This document shows positions 1 to 11,877 of a stretch of 64,000 nt of DNA, in pieces. Each line of letters starts with the position of its first letter. Position 1 is the first letter of the stretch. The notes beneath the pieces were generated by a model. It did not search any database, was not told where the DNA came from, and saw only the letters and a list, made by a program, of their open reading frames with translations. This DNA comes from Gamarada debralockiae (taxonomy: Eukaryota > Ascomycota > Leotiomycetes > Helotiales > Hyphodiscaceae), in contig NXFV01000403.1 of NCBI GenBank assembly GCA_002803225.1, forward strand, positions 1 through 64,000, read 5' to 3'. The translations under genes and the position numbers were made by a program.

Positions 1-206
1 TAATTCGCGGTCCCGAGCGTATTCTTATATCCAGGTTTGACTGTAGTTGTTGAGCCCTGGCTCAATAAATGTATCTCCTTCAGTGTAACAGCCCTGGCCC
101 TCTTTAGTGTTTTCCCTGCCGTTGTTGTGGGGGGGGGGGGGAATTACCTAACCTTCTCTCGCTTGCCTAGCGAGGCTTGGCAAAGCTCTTGTACATAGGA
201 CTCGAG

Positions 207-3132
207 TAGTGCTGCAATTTGAATATGAATACTTGAATAATTCATGAATTAAATAAATTGAATCTATATGAATTGAATCTATATGGATAAGGAGGTCTTT
301 ATTTATGAATTAGATTGATTTTTTCATGGGTTAGGCCCCCTTATTTATGAATTATATTAAAAAAACTCCGCAACTCCATATATATGTACAAACCCTTAGA
401 CTCCAACCATTCCAAAACTCCTTATATTTACACATAAATTATGTATTCTTAGGAGGAAGAGGAGGTCCGAAAACAACGGGGTTGTGTTTTGAGAGGTTCG
501 GTAGTAACTATTTAATAAAGGTTAGAGAAAACGTGTAATTAAAGTAGATATCTTACCTCTACGAGTTTAGCTCTTCCTTGGTTTATTTTCCTCTTGAAAT
601 AAGACTTCAAGAGTACTACCTATCTCATTATATCACCTCCTATTGCAGATTGGCTAACACCTAGTAAGTCTTTTCCTCCACAAAACAAGCGCTCGCAATC
701 AACCTTAGAGCCTAATACGGCAAGAAGATCACGAGCTGCTTTTGCCATCAAAGGGAGCTATTTTGCGTGTGTCTTCCACCAAGAAAGGAGCCAATTAGCT
801 TTGTAGTGTTTCTTGTCGTGCATGTCCTATTATATTAGTAGTGAATTAAGGTATCGATCGATGTTAGAGATAGGAGCAAGTAGTACTACTAGTAACGCTG
901 TTTTGAGGAGCTTCCATTGGTTTTTCACTCATTCCTATAGGGTTAGCGAGCTTCATCGATTTCTTGAGGTGTTAACAGTGGCACATGATACTCTTTTTTG
1001 AGCTATTCTTTGATTTAGTTGATAATTTCGTCGGCACATTTACTGCACTATTCTTTGATATTAACAAGCTTGTATCTGGGATCAAGGTTGTCGCAGACGT
1101 AGTACATGATATTCTCCCTACAAAGACCTTGGTAGTGTTGTAACTTCGCAACTCCAACTTGAAATGCAGCTCGAACATTAGGCCCAACGTCACTAAATGG
1201 TCCTTTTGCGTCCCTACACTACTAAGAAGATCGTCGAGTCCCTATAATATGCTAAGAGATTCAATCAAGCAAGGTTCGTCTTTCGAAACCTGAAGAGTAA
1301 ATTTGTAAAATAGTGCTAGGACTAGCTCGATTTGCTTGCAAATTCTCTAGTCGTCTGATGTCGGAAGTAGTGTAGAAGCTTGTGTATAACTGCAACAGAA
1401 AAGGACCATAGCTCCTCGATTTTAGTGTGCAGGTGCTGCCATAAGATAAAAGGAATTCCATCGAGTATTAACGTCAAGCGGTATTATAACTGAATAAATC
1501 GCTTTCTAAGTATCTCGACGTTCATCGCTGGCCATAATATATAGTACAAAAGTACATATTTTAAGCCATACGCTAAGAGAATTACAATCAGCTGAAAACA
1601 CTCCTCGATTCTTTTCTGCAGCTTAGAGAAGTACTGTAGTATTAGCATAAGTACTAGTATGGAGATACTCTAAGATCGCCTTTACTACAATTGCAATGAT
1701 ATGTGCTATATAACGAGTTTAACTAAGTTGACCATGAAATCAATAGCGTTTCATGTATTCTGAGAGAGGATTATCATCGTATGCATTGTTAAGAAGACAC
1801 TGGTAAAGAGAGTCGCAAAGAGTGTCATCAGGTGAAGCATTATCACTACAAGCTGCAAAGAGCTTATAAATAGCATCCAATCCTACATACTTCTCAGTTG
1901 TGATCATTCGAATATTGTCTTTAATAGTCTTGGTACGACTATTGAAATCTAGTCCAAAAACTGCGGCATATTAACTTAGCCATAGCAGCTCCCGATTTCC
2001 CTTGCATCTCTGCAAACTCAACTGTAGACGACTGGCGCTCCTATTTGGAGATGATCTAATAGGCAATAACTCCAAAAATGTGTGTATGGTTACCAGCACT
2101 CCAGCCATCAAAAGATATTAAAAGCTGTTGTAGTCTTGTGCTAATTCTTCCTTTAAATCCAGTTGAGCTTGTTTAAAACACTAGCTGATTATAGCGCGGA
2201 GAGACTTACGGTTCGTAATAGGGGCAATCGAACTACAGGGGATGTAAAGAGCTTTAAAGGCAGTAGAATTAGCAATTGTAAAAGACTAGTTAGTAAGAAT
2301 AACGAATTGAATCATAGCTTCAAAAGATTCAATTGGCGATATTGTAATAGTATACTGATCGATCGAATCGGCCTGTTGTTTGTTAATTCCACAGCTCATT
2401 GTCTTGCCTAGTCTATAGTCGGTTTTTGGGAACTTATGAGCCTTCTTTAAATAGTCGTTCGTATTACTTGAACTACTATGGCGGGATAGGTCTGTGGACT
2501 CGAAATTCGTACAGCATTTGTATATCTAGTTACAGTTTTTGAGTCGTACTCCTTTTTCATTCACCCATTCTTCATTAAGGACTGTAATATCGAAGTGATG
2601 CATTGTCTAAGTATTCACTTTGCGAGACTTTCGAGCTTCGTTTAGAGTAGTTCTTTCTCTTCGAACTGTGGTCAAGCTTCGAATAGGAAAACGAGCTCTT
2701 GATGGTGTATCTGTAGCAAGAGCTGTAAGATCGTTGTCTGATGAGTCAATATCTGGCATTTGTGTATCCATATCTCTATTTCTATCTCTTTACCTCCTCC
2801 TTCTCCCTTAGCCTCTGATTGTAGCTGACTTGCTGGTAGTGGGTTCCTTGGTTCAACCTCTCTTCGCTCGCCCGACGTGGTGTTTCTCGAGAAATAGGCA
2901 TAAAATTTAATAGCTATTGACGAGGAGAGCTTGGCATATTGATAAGACGTGTTTGTATTAGTATTTAGGTGTGATTATGTCAAGGGTTGATGGAAATGTT
3001 GATAGGAGAGGTCTCAAAAGATTTTTCAGGATATTCGCTAATTTCACATAATGAATTTATACCTCTATTTATTATACGAATACGAATAATGAATAGGCAG
3101 TTGTTATTTGAATTATTCAAATTGCAGCCCTA
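207..3132 (-). mobile_element. Degenerate hAT transposon nested in an LTR
   Basis: The element is 2.9 kb long with terminal inverted repeats of about 19 bp: TAGTGCTGCAATTTGAATA on the left and the inverse of TAGGGCTGCAATTTGAATA on the right. The flanking 8-mers gactcgag (199-206) and ggctcgac (3133-3140) match at 6 of 8 positions. hAT elements make 8-bp target duplications and have TIRs that start C/TAGxG. The interior is AT-rich with stops in every frame, but the minus strand still encodes a recognisable hAT dimerisation region at 622-815. It looks inactivated by RIP-type mutation. Confidence 0.7.
622..815 (-). pseudogene. hAT transposase C-terminal dimerisation (hATC) remnant
   Basis: Minus-strand translation here gives, after one stop codon, AKAARDLLAVLG, then CERLFCGGKDLLGV and a degraded GGDIMR tail. 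This is the conserved end of hAT transposases, where Ser-x-x-x-Glu-Arg-x-Phe-Ser-Gly is normally followed by a short helix that mediates dimerisation. A tryptophan-rich block just before it fits the W-W-x-x-h motif that precedes hATC. Further degraded minus-strand coding continues towards 2600. There is no intact reading frame, so it cannot make a transposase. Confidence 0.6.
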
Positions 3133-3248
3133 GGCTCGACTCCTCACAGAGTTCTCTTCCGTCTTCTATTATGCTTAGCTTAGTTTTCTCTGGTCTTAGT
3201 GCGAATACCATCATGCTCTTCTTGAGGCCTCTGTGCGGTGCCGTGACA

Positions 3249-4520
3249 ATTCTTCCTGTCCGGAGCCGGACTTCCTCGCGGGTTCCCTCGCAATGGCGTC
3301 CTACGGGATCTCATGAAATCCGAAATTTATCAAAATAGAGAAGACATATCAAAATAATTGAATCCCAGATCCGAGGGCGTTGCCGAGAGAAGTGACGGCT
3401 CACACGTCGAGGTTCATTTAGTGTGCGCAGCACCATTCTTTCGCTTACTGAAAACATCCATGTTGGCATGTCATGCTAGACTCGGCTTCATATCAGGAGA
3501 CAGATCACCGTTTTAATAACAATGAGCGGTTGCGCAGCGGTTCCCCAGCCGGAGCATGCAGCTCACACCCCCAAGACCCGACCTGCCCTTGTGTCTAACC
3601 ATTAGGAAAGTTGAATGGGCCTAAACCAGAAGCAGGCGATCAACCACCCCAAATAAACATGGCAACAAATATAGGAATCAGGTATTGTAAGTCCATGCTC
3701 CCTTATTTGCTGTTAGATGTCAGCCATATCTCCAACGCGGTAGAACCCAATATTATGTAAGGAGTGATGAAATTTGCAATCAGTTGGCAGACTTCAGGGC
3801 TGCCGAAGATTATGCGATTACCAGTATGAGTTTAGGCTTTGTTCCCCTACTGTTAGTAAGCGTGTTCCATTCATTCACCCACCATCTTCACTGACAAGAA
3901 AAGCCAACAGTCGACTGACATTCCAACTGTTCAAGGGACCGAAATTGCTCACAGCCTCCCACACTTTCTCACCGCTCCAATCCTGAGAACCTGGAATATA
4001 CTTCCTGGCAACATCGACATACGGTAATATAGGTCCTAATTCCACTAGGAGCTAACAATTGACTGTGGTCTTCTTGTCTGCCACGCCTTGCACCAAATGC
4101 CACATAAATGACTCTACTGCAACCTTAGACCCGGAGTACAAGGAATGATTCTTGACCATCTTTACCTGGGCTGAGCAAGATGTAGATTATTGCGGTCGTT
4201 ATCATTCTTGCAACTTGACCTCCCGATAAAGGTTCAGCGTGAGGGGTTCTCGTCGATCTATCAATTCTCCCACCTTCAAGAGAGTTCTTGATCAAGGTTT
4301 AATTTCTGATTGTAATTTAAACCCCTCATCTTACTGTTTTACCTCTCGTTAGACCCCAACACTACTAATCAATATATGGTTCCCATAGAGCTTGCAGTGA
4401 AATATGAATCCTCTAGTCTAAGGGTCGATTAGACGTCTAATTCGCATTTTTCGTCCAATTGATGAATCTAATAGTCTAATTTACGAATTGCTCGTATTGA
4501 TGAATACAATACAACATGTT
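3249..4520. other. No gene seen
   Basis: No supported gene in this stretch. The short open frames (for example around 3774-3986) have no recognisable motif. The right half (about 4300-4520) is AT-rich with repeated taatag/taatct patterns, probably more decayed repeat. Confidence 0.5.
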
Positions 4521-4598
4521 GTCGAATAAGACGATATTTGTATGGTAAAATTATGTATGTATTGATATCTCTAAGGAAGGAAAATTGGAGGGTTGCCA
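4521..4598. repeat. Dispersed 78-bp repeat, copy 1
   Basis: This stretch is closely matched by 22113-22190. Shared blocks include gtcgaat, atgtatgtattgatatct and ggttgcca, in the same order and spacing with small indels. It lies just past the stop codon of the RTA1-like gene. Its nature is unknown; it may be part of a decayed transposon or a small dispersed element. Confidence 0.55.
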
Positions 4599-4677
4599 GA
4601 ACCCGAGATATGTGTACACTACTGTTGCCATAGCAACCAGCTCATCTGACACATGTCGACACAAGCCACAACGCCTT

Positions 4678-5794
4678 CTAGACAGTTTTTGAATAGTTTT
4701 CCAGCTCCATATCGCCTTCCCCACCAGTTTGCAAAGCATCAGCATCATTGAAGTCTCTTGAAAACCACTCTTCTCTCCCCTTTCCACTAGAATTGAAACT
4801 AGTACCTGACCAAGCACCCTGGAAACATTCTCCTGGGTGGCATACCGTGAGTGCAATAACTGCAAGTGAGATCATTGGCGGCTCCAAAATCATAAATAGG
4901 ACTTCGTTGTTGGCAAGGTCGCCCGAAAATCCATTTGAAAGTTCTATTGCACGAAAGAGACTGCGGATGATAATTGCCATTGTCGCAATGACAAGGCCTA
5001 GTTGTCTTTGTTAATTCCAAGTCTCCAATATGATCGACCGACTGAAAATTCATGACATACCGATTAGGAAGGCCTTAAATAGCCATGAACCATAGATGGC
5101 AGAGTTCCTCGTGTTCCACTGGCCCCTGTTCTTTCGAAGGCGCCAGGCAAAATCGCTACAGAGAACCACGAAAATGAGGAGAGATCCCACTTGAAAGACT
5201 AAACCACCAATCATAACATCCGTTCCAGTATCTATCTACGTCTGTTAACGCCAGAGCCAAGAAATGGGATTCAGAATTTCGTACCTCGTCTTTGGTGTCG
5301 GCTGTTGAAGCAAGTGCTCCTCCCACACCTTGCAGAACCAAACTGACAAGATCAGAAGAACAAAACAAGATCGTGTACGTTCTGGGCTGGAGCCTGGACA
5401 GAGTCGGCGCGTAAAGGGCGACGATTCGTGAAAGACAGATGTATATTCCTGCTGAAAGGAAAGCCGGCGCGATAGTGAGGAAAACGAGGTAAAGGATAAA
5501 GTCGTCTTTGTTGAAAATATTGTAATGAAGAATGACCCGTGCAATATACCCAATCACTTCCAGTGTGATGCCGAGAAACATTGCAACCATAAACCCCCAA
5601 GTTTTGTGTTTGACTCCAAGAACGACTTGAACTGGTAGCAGCAGGGCAAATATTCCAACAAAAATAGCATTCCCCCAAACGCTTGGCAAGTAGGTAAGCT
5701 CTCCAAGACTGAGATCGCAAGTCTGGAGAGTGCAAAGCTCCGGGTTGAGAATCAACGTCATGTTGCCGCCATGGATTGACGTAAGATTTGACAT
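4678..5794 (-). CDS. RTA1-like lipid-translocating membrane protein
   Basis: Three exons (5794-5285, 5235-5061, 4997-4678) joined by introns of 49 and 63 bp give a 334-residue protein with about seven membrane segments. The N-terminal CTLQTC block, PRTYTILFCSSDLVSLVLQ in the middle, and the GTDVMIGGLVFQ and FRAIELSNG motifs are hallmarks of the RTA1 family (Pfam RTA1). Known members sit in the plasma membrane and include yeast Rsb1, linked to export of sphingoid bases, and Rta1, linked to 7-aminocholesterol resistance. I chose the ATG at 5794 because it starts just before the conserved extracellular Cys block; an in-frame upstream ATG at 5926 would add 44 unconserved residues. It appears intact. 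Substrate cannot be told from sequence. It lies about 3 kb from the MFS gene and may or may not belong to that cluster. Confidence 0.85.
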
Positions 5795-6757
5795 TATCAC
5801 CAGGAATTGTATTTCAAGGCTCAGATGGCTAGAATGTTTATAGAGGAGGAGGCTGTCGTGGTTCTGAATTTTGAAGAATCGGAGATGGACAGTCGCAATC
5901 CTATATACGTGATGCGATGCCCACAATTATCCATGCAAATTTCGTTGCAGCTGAGCTTAGGTCTGGACTCTAGATACGCTACAAAGTTTAAGTTGGGATC
6001 GCCGTGACTTGTCAGTACGCATAATTTCCTGCAGCCGTCGGGACTCCCAGAATTCCGTCCCATTTCCACCGAATCCTCGAATAACAGCAGGAAGCTCGTG
6101 CCACTTACATATATGTCTATGGATAGCACTCCCAAAACACCTCCTTACCCCTGCCTTTCAGGGCTGGGTGAACTTAAAAGATTATATGACTTACCGTAAT
6201 TGACATAGGATCATTGTCTTATTTTACGTTAGGCAAGTGAAGGACAGGAGGAACTCTATTCACCGAGAGAGCTAAAGTCTAAAAATTAGCGCAATCTACC
6301 CCGTCGTCGACTGAAAGCGAGCGTCGGCAATGTCATAGGCCATTTTAAGGTTTTAGGTTTCAGCCACAAGGCTATGTCATTTCGGCTCATATGTCCGAAC
6401 TTCACCAGGGAAATTTTGGTGAATCGCTTAGCAGTCAAGGGCATTCATCAGTCTCCAGCACATATTGTCGCACTAATGCAAGCTAAGTCGTCAATCTGTC
6501 ACTTATGTAATTGTGGCACAACACACTCCTAACCTTGATTAAACTTCTCACATCCACACTATGTGACTTCTGTGTACCCATAGGGCTTATACTACTTATT
6601 AATAAAATGGTTTAATTTATTTTAAAATATGTAAAATATAATTTATATAATATTTACTATTAAATTTAAAACTATTTTCCATTTAGATTTAAGTTAAATA
6701 TAACTTAGACTTAATTAATATTGAACTTAGTTTTATTTGTATTTATACCCTCTGTGG

Positions 6758-7240
6758 CACAACGGTGCTAACACCGTGTTTGTATTGTCTACGAAGCTCC
6801 TGCCTATACCAGCTCTGCACCTGCTCTGTCCTCCCTCAGTGGTAGCACCGCTCCTTCCTGCTTCAGTGTCTCCTTCCTTGTTCGCATAGGAGAGAAGTCT
6901 TAGTGTAAGAAATAAGTTATATTATTCTTTGTATTGAATTTAAAGTCTTTTTTATAATCATCTTGACTTCTGTTTAAAGTTGAACATTAAATCTATGAAA
7001 TACTTTTTTGTTATTTCCTTCTCTAGTATAGGGATAGTGTATGCACAGTACTAACATTGTGCCAGTGGTAAGCTGTACAAGAACACCAATGCTATTCATG
7101 ACTTGAAGGCTGTTAATAGTGATAACTTCGAGATACTAGAGTAAGGAAATAGTAGTAGCATGGAGGAAGGTTCGGCTTCAGGTTCTAAGTAAAAGGCTTT
7201 TCATATCCATGCTAGGTGCCAGCTCAGTGCTAGCACTGAG
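6758..7240. repeat. Four related short palindromes
   Basis: The perfect 18-bp palindrome CTCAGTGCTAGCACTGAG occupies 7223-7240. Three diverged relatives lie nearby: CGGTGctaaCACCG at 6763-6776, AGTGgtagCACC near 6838-6849, and CACAGTActaaCATTGTG at 7044-7061. They share a GTGCTARCAC core. Each could form a hairpin with a four-base loop or bind a dimeric protein. Their role is unknown. Confidence 0.5.
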
Positions 7241-7656
7241 AGGTCCTCAGATAATTAGGCTTTCGAGAAGTGGCCGGTAAAGGCCTAAATATATCACTGG
7301 GGTTGAGCCGGCGTGCTCCGTAAAAAAGTAAATGTGTAAATGCTTGTAGTGAGTGATTTGATGTGAAATAAAATGCATTGAGTTTCTGACGTCAGAGCTG
7401 AAATTTCTGAATTGTGGCGTGCGATAGATCGACTAATTAGCTTGCATTAGCACGACAATGTACGGTTACGTCCAGGCATTCATTCGCATGGCTGCGCTTG
7501 TGTCATACTGTCAAACGGAGGCTTTTCGTAGTCTGGCAATACCGTAGTAATTGATCTTAAGACAGGGTCTTGCATGCACCACTTGAAGGCCGTTTGCAGG
7601 GGGTGATTTTGGTGTTGCCAGCGCCTTATAAACGGAGGGTGGCCACGTAGGGTTGG

Positions 7657-7695
7657 GGTCTTATAGACCAATTAATACAGTAATACTCTTTCGGT
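7657..7695 (+). repeat. Short dispersed repeat, copy A
   Basis: The block ggtcttatagaccaatta, followed by a diverged tail ending in ctctttcgg, recurs at 59304-59345. The first 13 bases form a near-palindrome. Nothing else around the two sites looks alike, so this may be the end of a small element or a tRNA-derived fragment. Confidence 0.4.
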
Positions 7696-8896
7696 TTAGC
7701 TTAGGGAGGCACAGCACGTAAGTATGGGATGGCTGTTATTAGAGGATTCCTTCCTAAGTTAGGCAGGGCGGTCGCGGATTGCGGAGACCGGGGTTTCACT
7801 GGATGGGCGTCGTCCGTTGGACCTGTCCCTGTTAGGAAAGAAACGGGCGAGTATTCGACCGGGGTTACAATTGTAAAAACCTTCCTGGGCTTGTGGAGCC
7901 ACATAGACTGATATACTGCCTGGCTGCCAAGATAAGAAACAATAACTTTTTAGGAAAACAAAGACAGTTTTGCTTTCTTTGACGCGCAAAGTGTCATCAT
8001 TGGACAGTAACCACGAAGGCGCCGCAACAGAGGAAGGTTGATAGTGCCGCAAGTAGCTGCATGATACCAACTTCCAGTAGCCTTCGGGGGACGCCATCTT
8101 TAATCATGCACAGTTTCGTAATATGATTTTGGATTGTCGCGAATGAATTCAAAATCATTCTGCCCTGAGCTGACGAGGCGGAAGGAGCAGTTGTAGCCAA
8201 TGAAAGTGTTTTCCGCGGGTAGACAGCGCTCAATCCATGGGGAAGAATTATGGAGAAGTTTATGGGCACCTGGACCGCCGTAACAGACACTGCTCGTACA
8301 GAGTGATGCCGGAATAAAGTTCGTGGATATCGCATCGAGGAACCCCAGGATTGATTGGGCACGGGTCGCCAGGTCGCCTAGATCTAACCTCCTTGGTTCG
8401 GAGGTTCCCCAGACCAGCCAACCCTTGCTGGGTTGGGTACTGTATCACTTAGACAAACACTGATTCCAGGAGTCTATCCCAAAAATCTCACACAAGCCAC
8501 TCTTTTACAGAGCGCATCTCTAGAAGCACAAAAACCGCCTGTGAAAGTAAATTCAAAGCTTTTTTTCGACATTTTGTTATGCGAGTGAAGGCTCTGGGTC
8601 AGCCCATCTAGCCCACGCCCAACATTGAAGGATCAGTGCTGAACTAAAAATGAGCAGTCTTAAAGATGCATGTACTTGATCATTTTTAGAGTCGTGGATA
8701 AATCTATCCTAGCCTTATACGCACCGCCACTGCGTGATTGGAGTCAAATAAATAATAAGAAAACAGTACAAGGTTCGGCTGATCGAGACAAAAGTGGCAG
8801 CACACGAAGACATTCTGTTTTTGCCGGTGCAATATTCCAGTCCCCTGCTGACCTTCCTCAGTACTGACGTCGGGACAGGCTTAGATGTCGCAGGCT

Positions 8897-10966
8897 TTAG
8901 ACTGGGCGAGGACTGAATTGCATCTCCGCCATTCTCTGATATCTGTCGGCGCACATCTTTCGCCACCTCTTCCCAAAAATAATCATGGGAATCATCAAGA
9001 GATTGATGGCAAGACTCAGAATACCTACGAAGATGAAGGTGTGCTTAAGGCCCATACCTTCAATCCATGGCGTGAGAGCGAACACTACCACCATGGAAAG
9101 AAGATTCCTGATGAAAGCCACGGCAACCAGTCCGTCTGCAACAATCTGGACTCATTAGTCACCTACGGTTAGCAATATGACAGAATCTGACTTACTTCTC
9201 TATACGAGTCCAATAGGTAGATTATGCAGAGGCCCCCGAGACTAGTTACAGCAAATCCGTTCAGGCCGCAGCCAATACAGGGAATGATCCAATGCAGGCC
9301 CTGTTAGCCATTGAAAATTAATCCCTGAACCCAAAAGTTTTCAAGACGTACCTCGGCGACTGAGATTCCATATATCAGTAACCCAGCAGGCCCCAAAATC
9401 GCGGGTACAATCATAATATAGAGCCTCATCTCTGGTTCGAAGACTCCTTTATTACGCTTCGCCAGGTAGACAATAGACCAGTCACTGATGGGGCCACACC
9501 AGGCACATCCAACGAGGCTGCCGACGAACGGTGGCAGACTCAGAAGGCCAATACCACTTGGACTGAAGTTGTAAGGTTCGAGGGGGAAGTAGGAAGATTG
9601 AGTCGAGACCTGCATTGACAACCAAGAAAGCAGGCAGCCGTATTCCAGAGCGACGAAGAAAATAGCCGGAAATTGACCAAGTAAGAGCAGTGGCTGGTAC
9701 ATATGCCTGAAAAGCTTTGGCCAACCACCTGGTGTGTTTGTTATCAGCCTGAGTCGCTCACGGTAGGTCTTGATGGGAATTGTGCAATCAATGCGGGACG
9801 AAGGCGCTATCTCGGAAGGCTGAGTTGTCATCTTCGTCACTGGATCTTTCCCTTGATCGCTCTGTTTCGAGTCTGTTGTTGGGCACTCAATGGCGGGTGA
9901 GAGTCCAAGGAGGGCTTGAGAAGGAGCAAACTTGGTTTCTTCATAAAAGAAGATGAAAGCGAGATTGGTGATACCCAGGAAGATGGCAGTGTACCAATAC
10001 ATCCACCGCCATCCCTGTCTTTCAACAACGTACCCTGCCACTACAGGAGCGAGGAAAGACTGCGGATGATGAGATCGCTTCACAAATTCGAGTTAGATTA
10101 CTCACTCCAGCTAATACAAAAATCGAGGAGATTGCGGTAGCACGGCCTCTTTGGTGGGTGAAGAAGATATCTCCAATCTTCATTTTCGGTTAATAAATTA
10201 GACATCGTTACACGGAATAGGTCAACTTACTGTCATAACCACAATTGTTTCACTGATCGCCCCCGAAAGACCGCATATCACCTGGTTGGAAATAATGGAA
10301 GGCGCAGTTATCGTATAGCCAGACCAAACAGAGCAAACGCATGTGACAAAAGTGCTCAGTATGTAGACTGGACGGCGTCCAAACTTCAGCGCGAAAGGGA
10401 TGAAGAGAACGCATCCAAAAGCCAAGCCAGCTAGGTTTGCAGCATAAGAATTCGTCAAATCGGCATAACTGAGCCCATAATCGCTGACGAAGATGGACCA
10501 GCCAACAGTTCCGATATCCAAGCTGCGAGGATGTCCGTCAGCTAATCTACAGTTCCTGATGAACAGAGTACCTACATTGTGAAAACCCAAAGCGAATATG
10601 ATGCTACGATCCCAAAATTAATTGCCTTGCGGGCTTGGGACCAATTCTGTACTTTGACATCAACAAGTCTTCAACTTCCAGGCTTCTCCAGTTGTGATAT
10701 ACCAGAGGGTCGTTAGGATCTCTAGAAGGCTGCGGCTGCAAAATCAACTCTCCATCTGGCCCGTGAAGGACATTTGCATTTTCTAAATATTTGTGAGCAT
10801 TGAACTATCCAGGTTATATTCAGGGTAAAAAGAGTGTACCTCTATCCTCAAGCAAAACCGTCCCCGGCGCTGATTCAATGCCTGCTGGAAACCCGTTTCC
10901 AACTCGGCCACGGACCTCAGGGGCCTCTACATCGGCCGTCTTATGAATTGAGCTTGGAAGCGTCAT
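8897..10966 (-). CDS. MFS transporter (DHA1-like)
   Basis: Eight exons with seven short introns give a 567-residue major-facilitator protein. After the soluble N-terminus comes the PSRDPNDPLNW entry motif that precedes the first helix in this fungal subfamily; it only appears once the 56-bp intron at 10647-10702 is removed. The family signature KFGRRPVYILST follows, then GDIFFTHQRG and GYVVERQGWRWMYW. A long cytoplasmic loop sits between the two six-helix halves, and the protein ends in GKRWRKMCADRY. It probably exports or imports a small molecule across the plasma membrane. Exons: 10966-10840, 10782-10703, 10646-10576, 10522-10231, 10177-10106, 10059-9352, 9300-9196, 9145-8897. All phases agree. 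It is divergent from the FAD oxidoreductase at 11878, with about 0.9 kb between the starts, so co-regulation is possible. Confidence 0.85.
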
Positions 10967-11877
10967 TTCGACTTTGATACAGTTCAAGTAATAGACTTTT
11001 GTTCGGAAAGAGGATTTCAAAGGGTTTATCGGTCTGAGAAGTTGGAACTCTTCGCATACTTGTAAAACATTATCAATATGACGAGGTAAGATACCTAGCA
11101 ACTGTGGGGAGATAACTTCAGCGAAAGTGATATAAGAAAACACCGATTCAAAGTCTCGAGGCTCGCAAAGTTCCGCGATTGGACCAGCTTGGATGATAAG
11201 ACAAGCAGGAATTCAGGGTTATGCATGAAAGGTATTTACTTACATTTGAGAGTCGCTAGCGTAGGTCATGGTTCTTCCCGACGCTGGAACTTGGAGCTAT
11301 AGCATCATATGAGCGATATTCGCCGTGTCCATGAAGCCACGGCGATCATTTCTCAAGCCTTCGTCCTAGCATAGAAGAGCATTCAGACCGGCAGCGCATA
11401 GTAATCCGTTTGGTCAGTAAGGCATCGAAATGTCCTGCGAGACGGACACTAGCGTTTCCACTTTCACACCAGGCGCTTAGGCGAAAGAGGGGAACTAGTA
11501 GATACTTAAGGAAAGCTCCGCACGAAGTAAGAAGTACGTCCAAAAGCGGGCAAGCGTAGAAGTTACATACTAGTGGAGACGCGGAAAGTGTTGCGATAGG
11601 CCACGTTCACGTCAGGCCCAAACTACTCGCCCCACCATAGCGGCGGCCATAGCGGCGTACCCTGCCCAGTGCCCAGACTCAGGTACGAGTGCCTAGTTGG
11701 ACATAATCCTCAAATAGGAGGTAGAAAAGTAATTCAAGTAAATTAAACACGAAGGTGCCGGTGGAGAGACATGCCTTGAGTTTGGACTCTGAATCTTAGA
11801 CACACCAGATATCACAGCAAGCTTTCCTTTACAGCATCGTTGCTCATTATTGCCATCGGAGGGTATTCGTTGCAAAT
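10967..11877. promoter_or_regulatory. Divergent spacer between MFS and FAD oxidoreductase genes
   Basis: This spacer of about 0.9 kb must hold the promoters of both flanking genes because they point away from each other. I see no convincing TATA box or repeated operator. The sequence is of normal base composition with no recognisable gene. Confidence 0.4.

Larger units (their letters stand above)
84..3248 (-). repeat. LTR of about 231 bp, split by a nested hAT element
   Basis: Two pieces (84-206 and 3141-3248) together form one LTR-like sequence in minus orientation. Its ends read TGTCAC on one side and GTTACA on the other. The same sequence, about 209 bp long, recurs intact at 16575-16783, which shows where the pieces join. 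A 14-base run of G lies near 130-143. I did not find a clear target-site duplication around the whole LTR or internal retrotransposon genes, so it is probably a solo LTR. Seen directly: the shared sequence and the interruption. Inferred: LTR rather than a MITE. Confidence 0.55.
5795..8896. other. Gene-free 3.1-kb AT-variable spacer
   Basis: No supported gene. 6580-6740 is extremely AT-rich (long runs of aaaatat/taattta), typical of a RIP-decayed repeat. 6758-7240 carries repeated palindromes (listed separately). 7480-8450 contains several short overlapping open frames on both strands without a recognisable domain or consistent splicing. Confidence 0.45.

Noticed and set aside
7480..8450. A minus-strand gene downstream of the MFS transporter
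   Set aside because: Frames change without plausible introns and none shows a domain.
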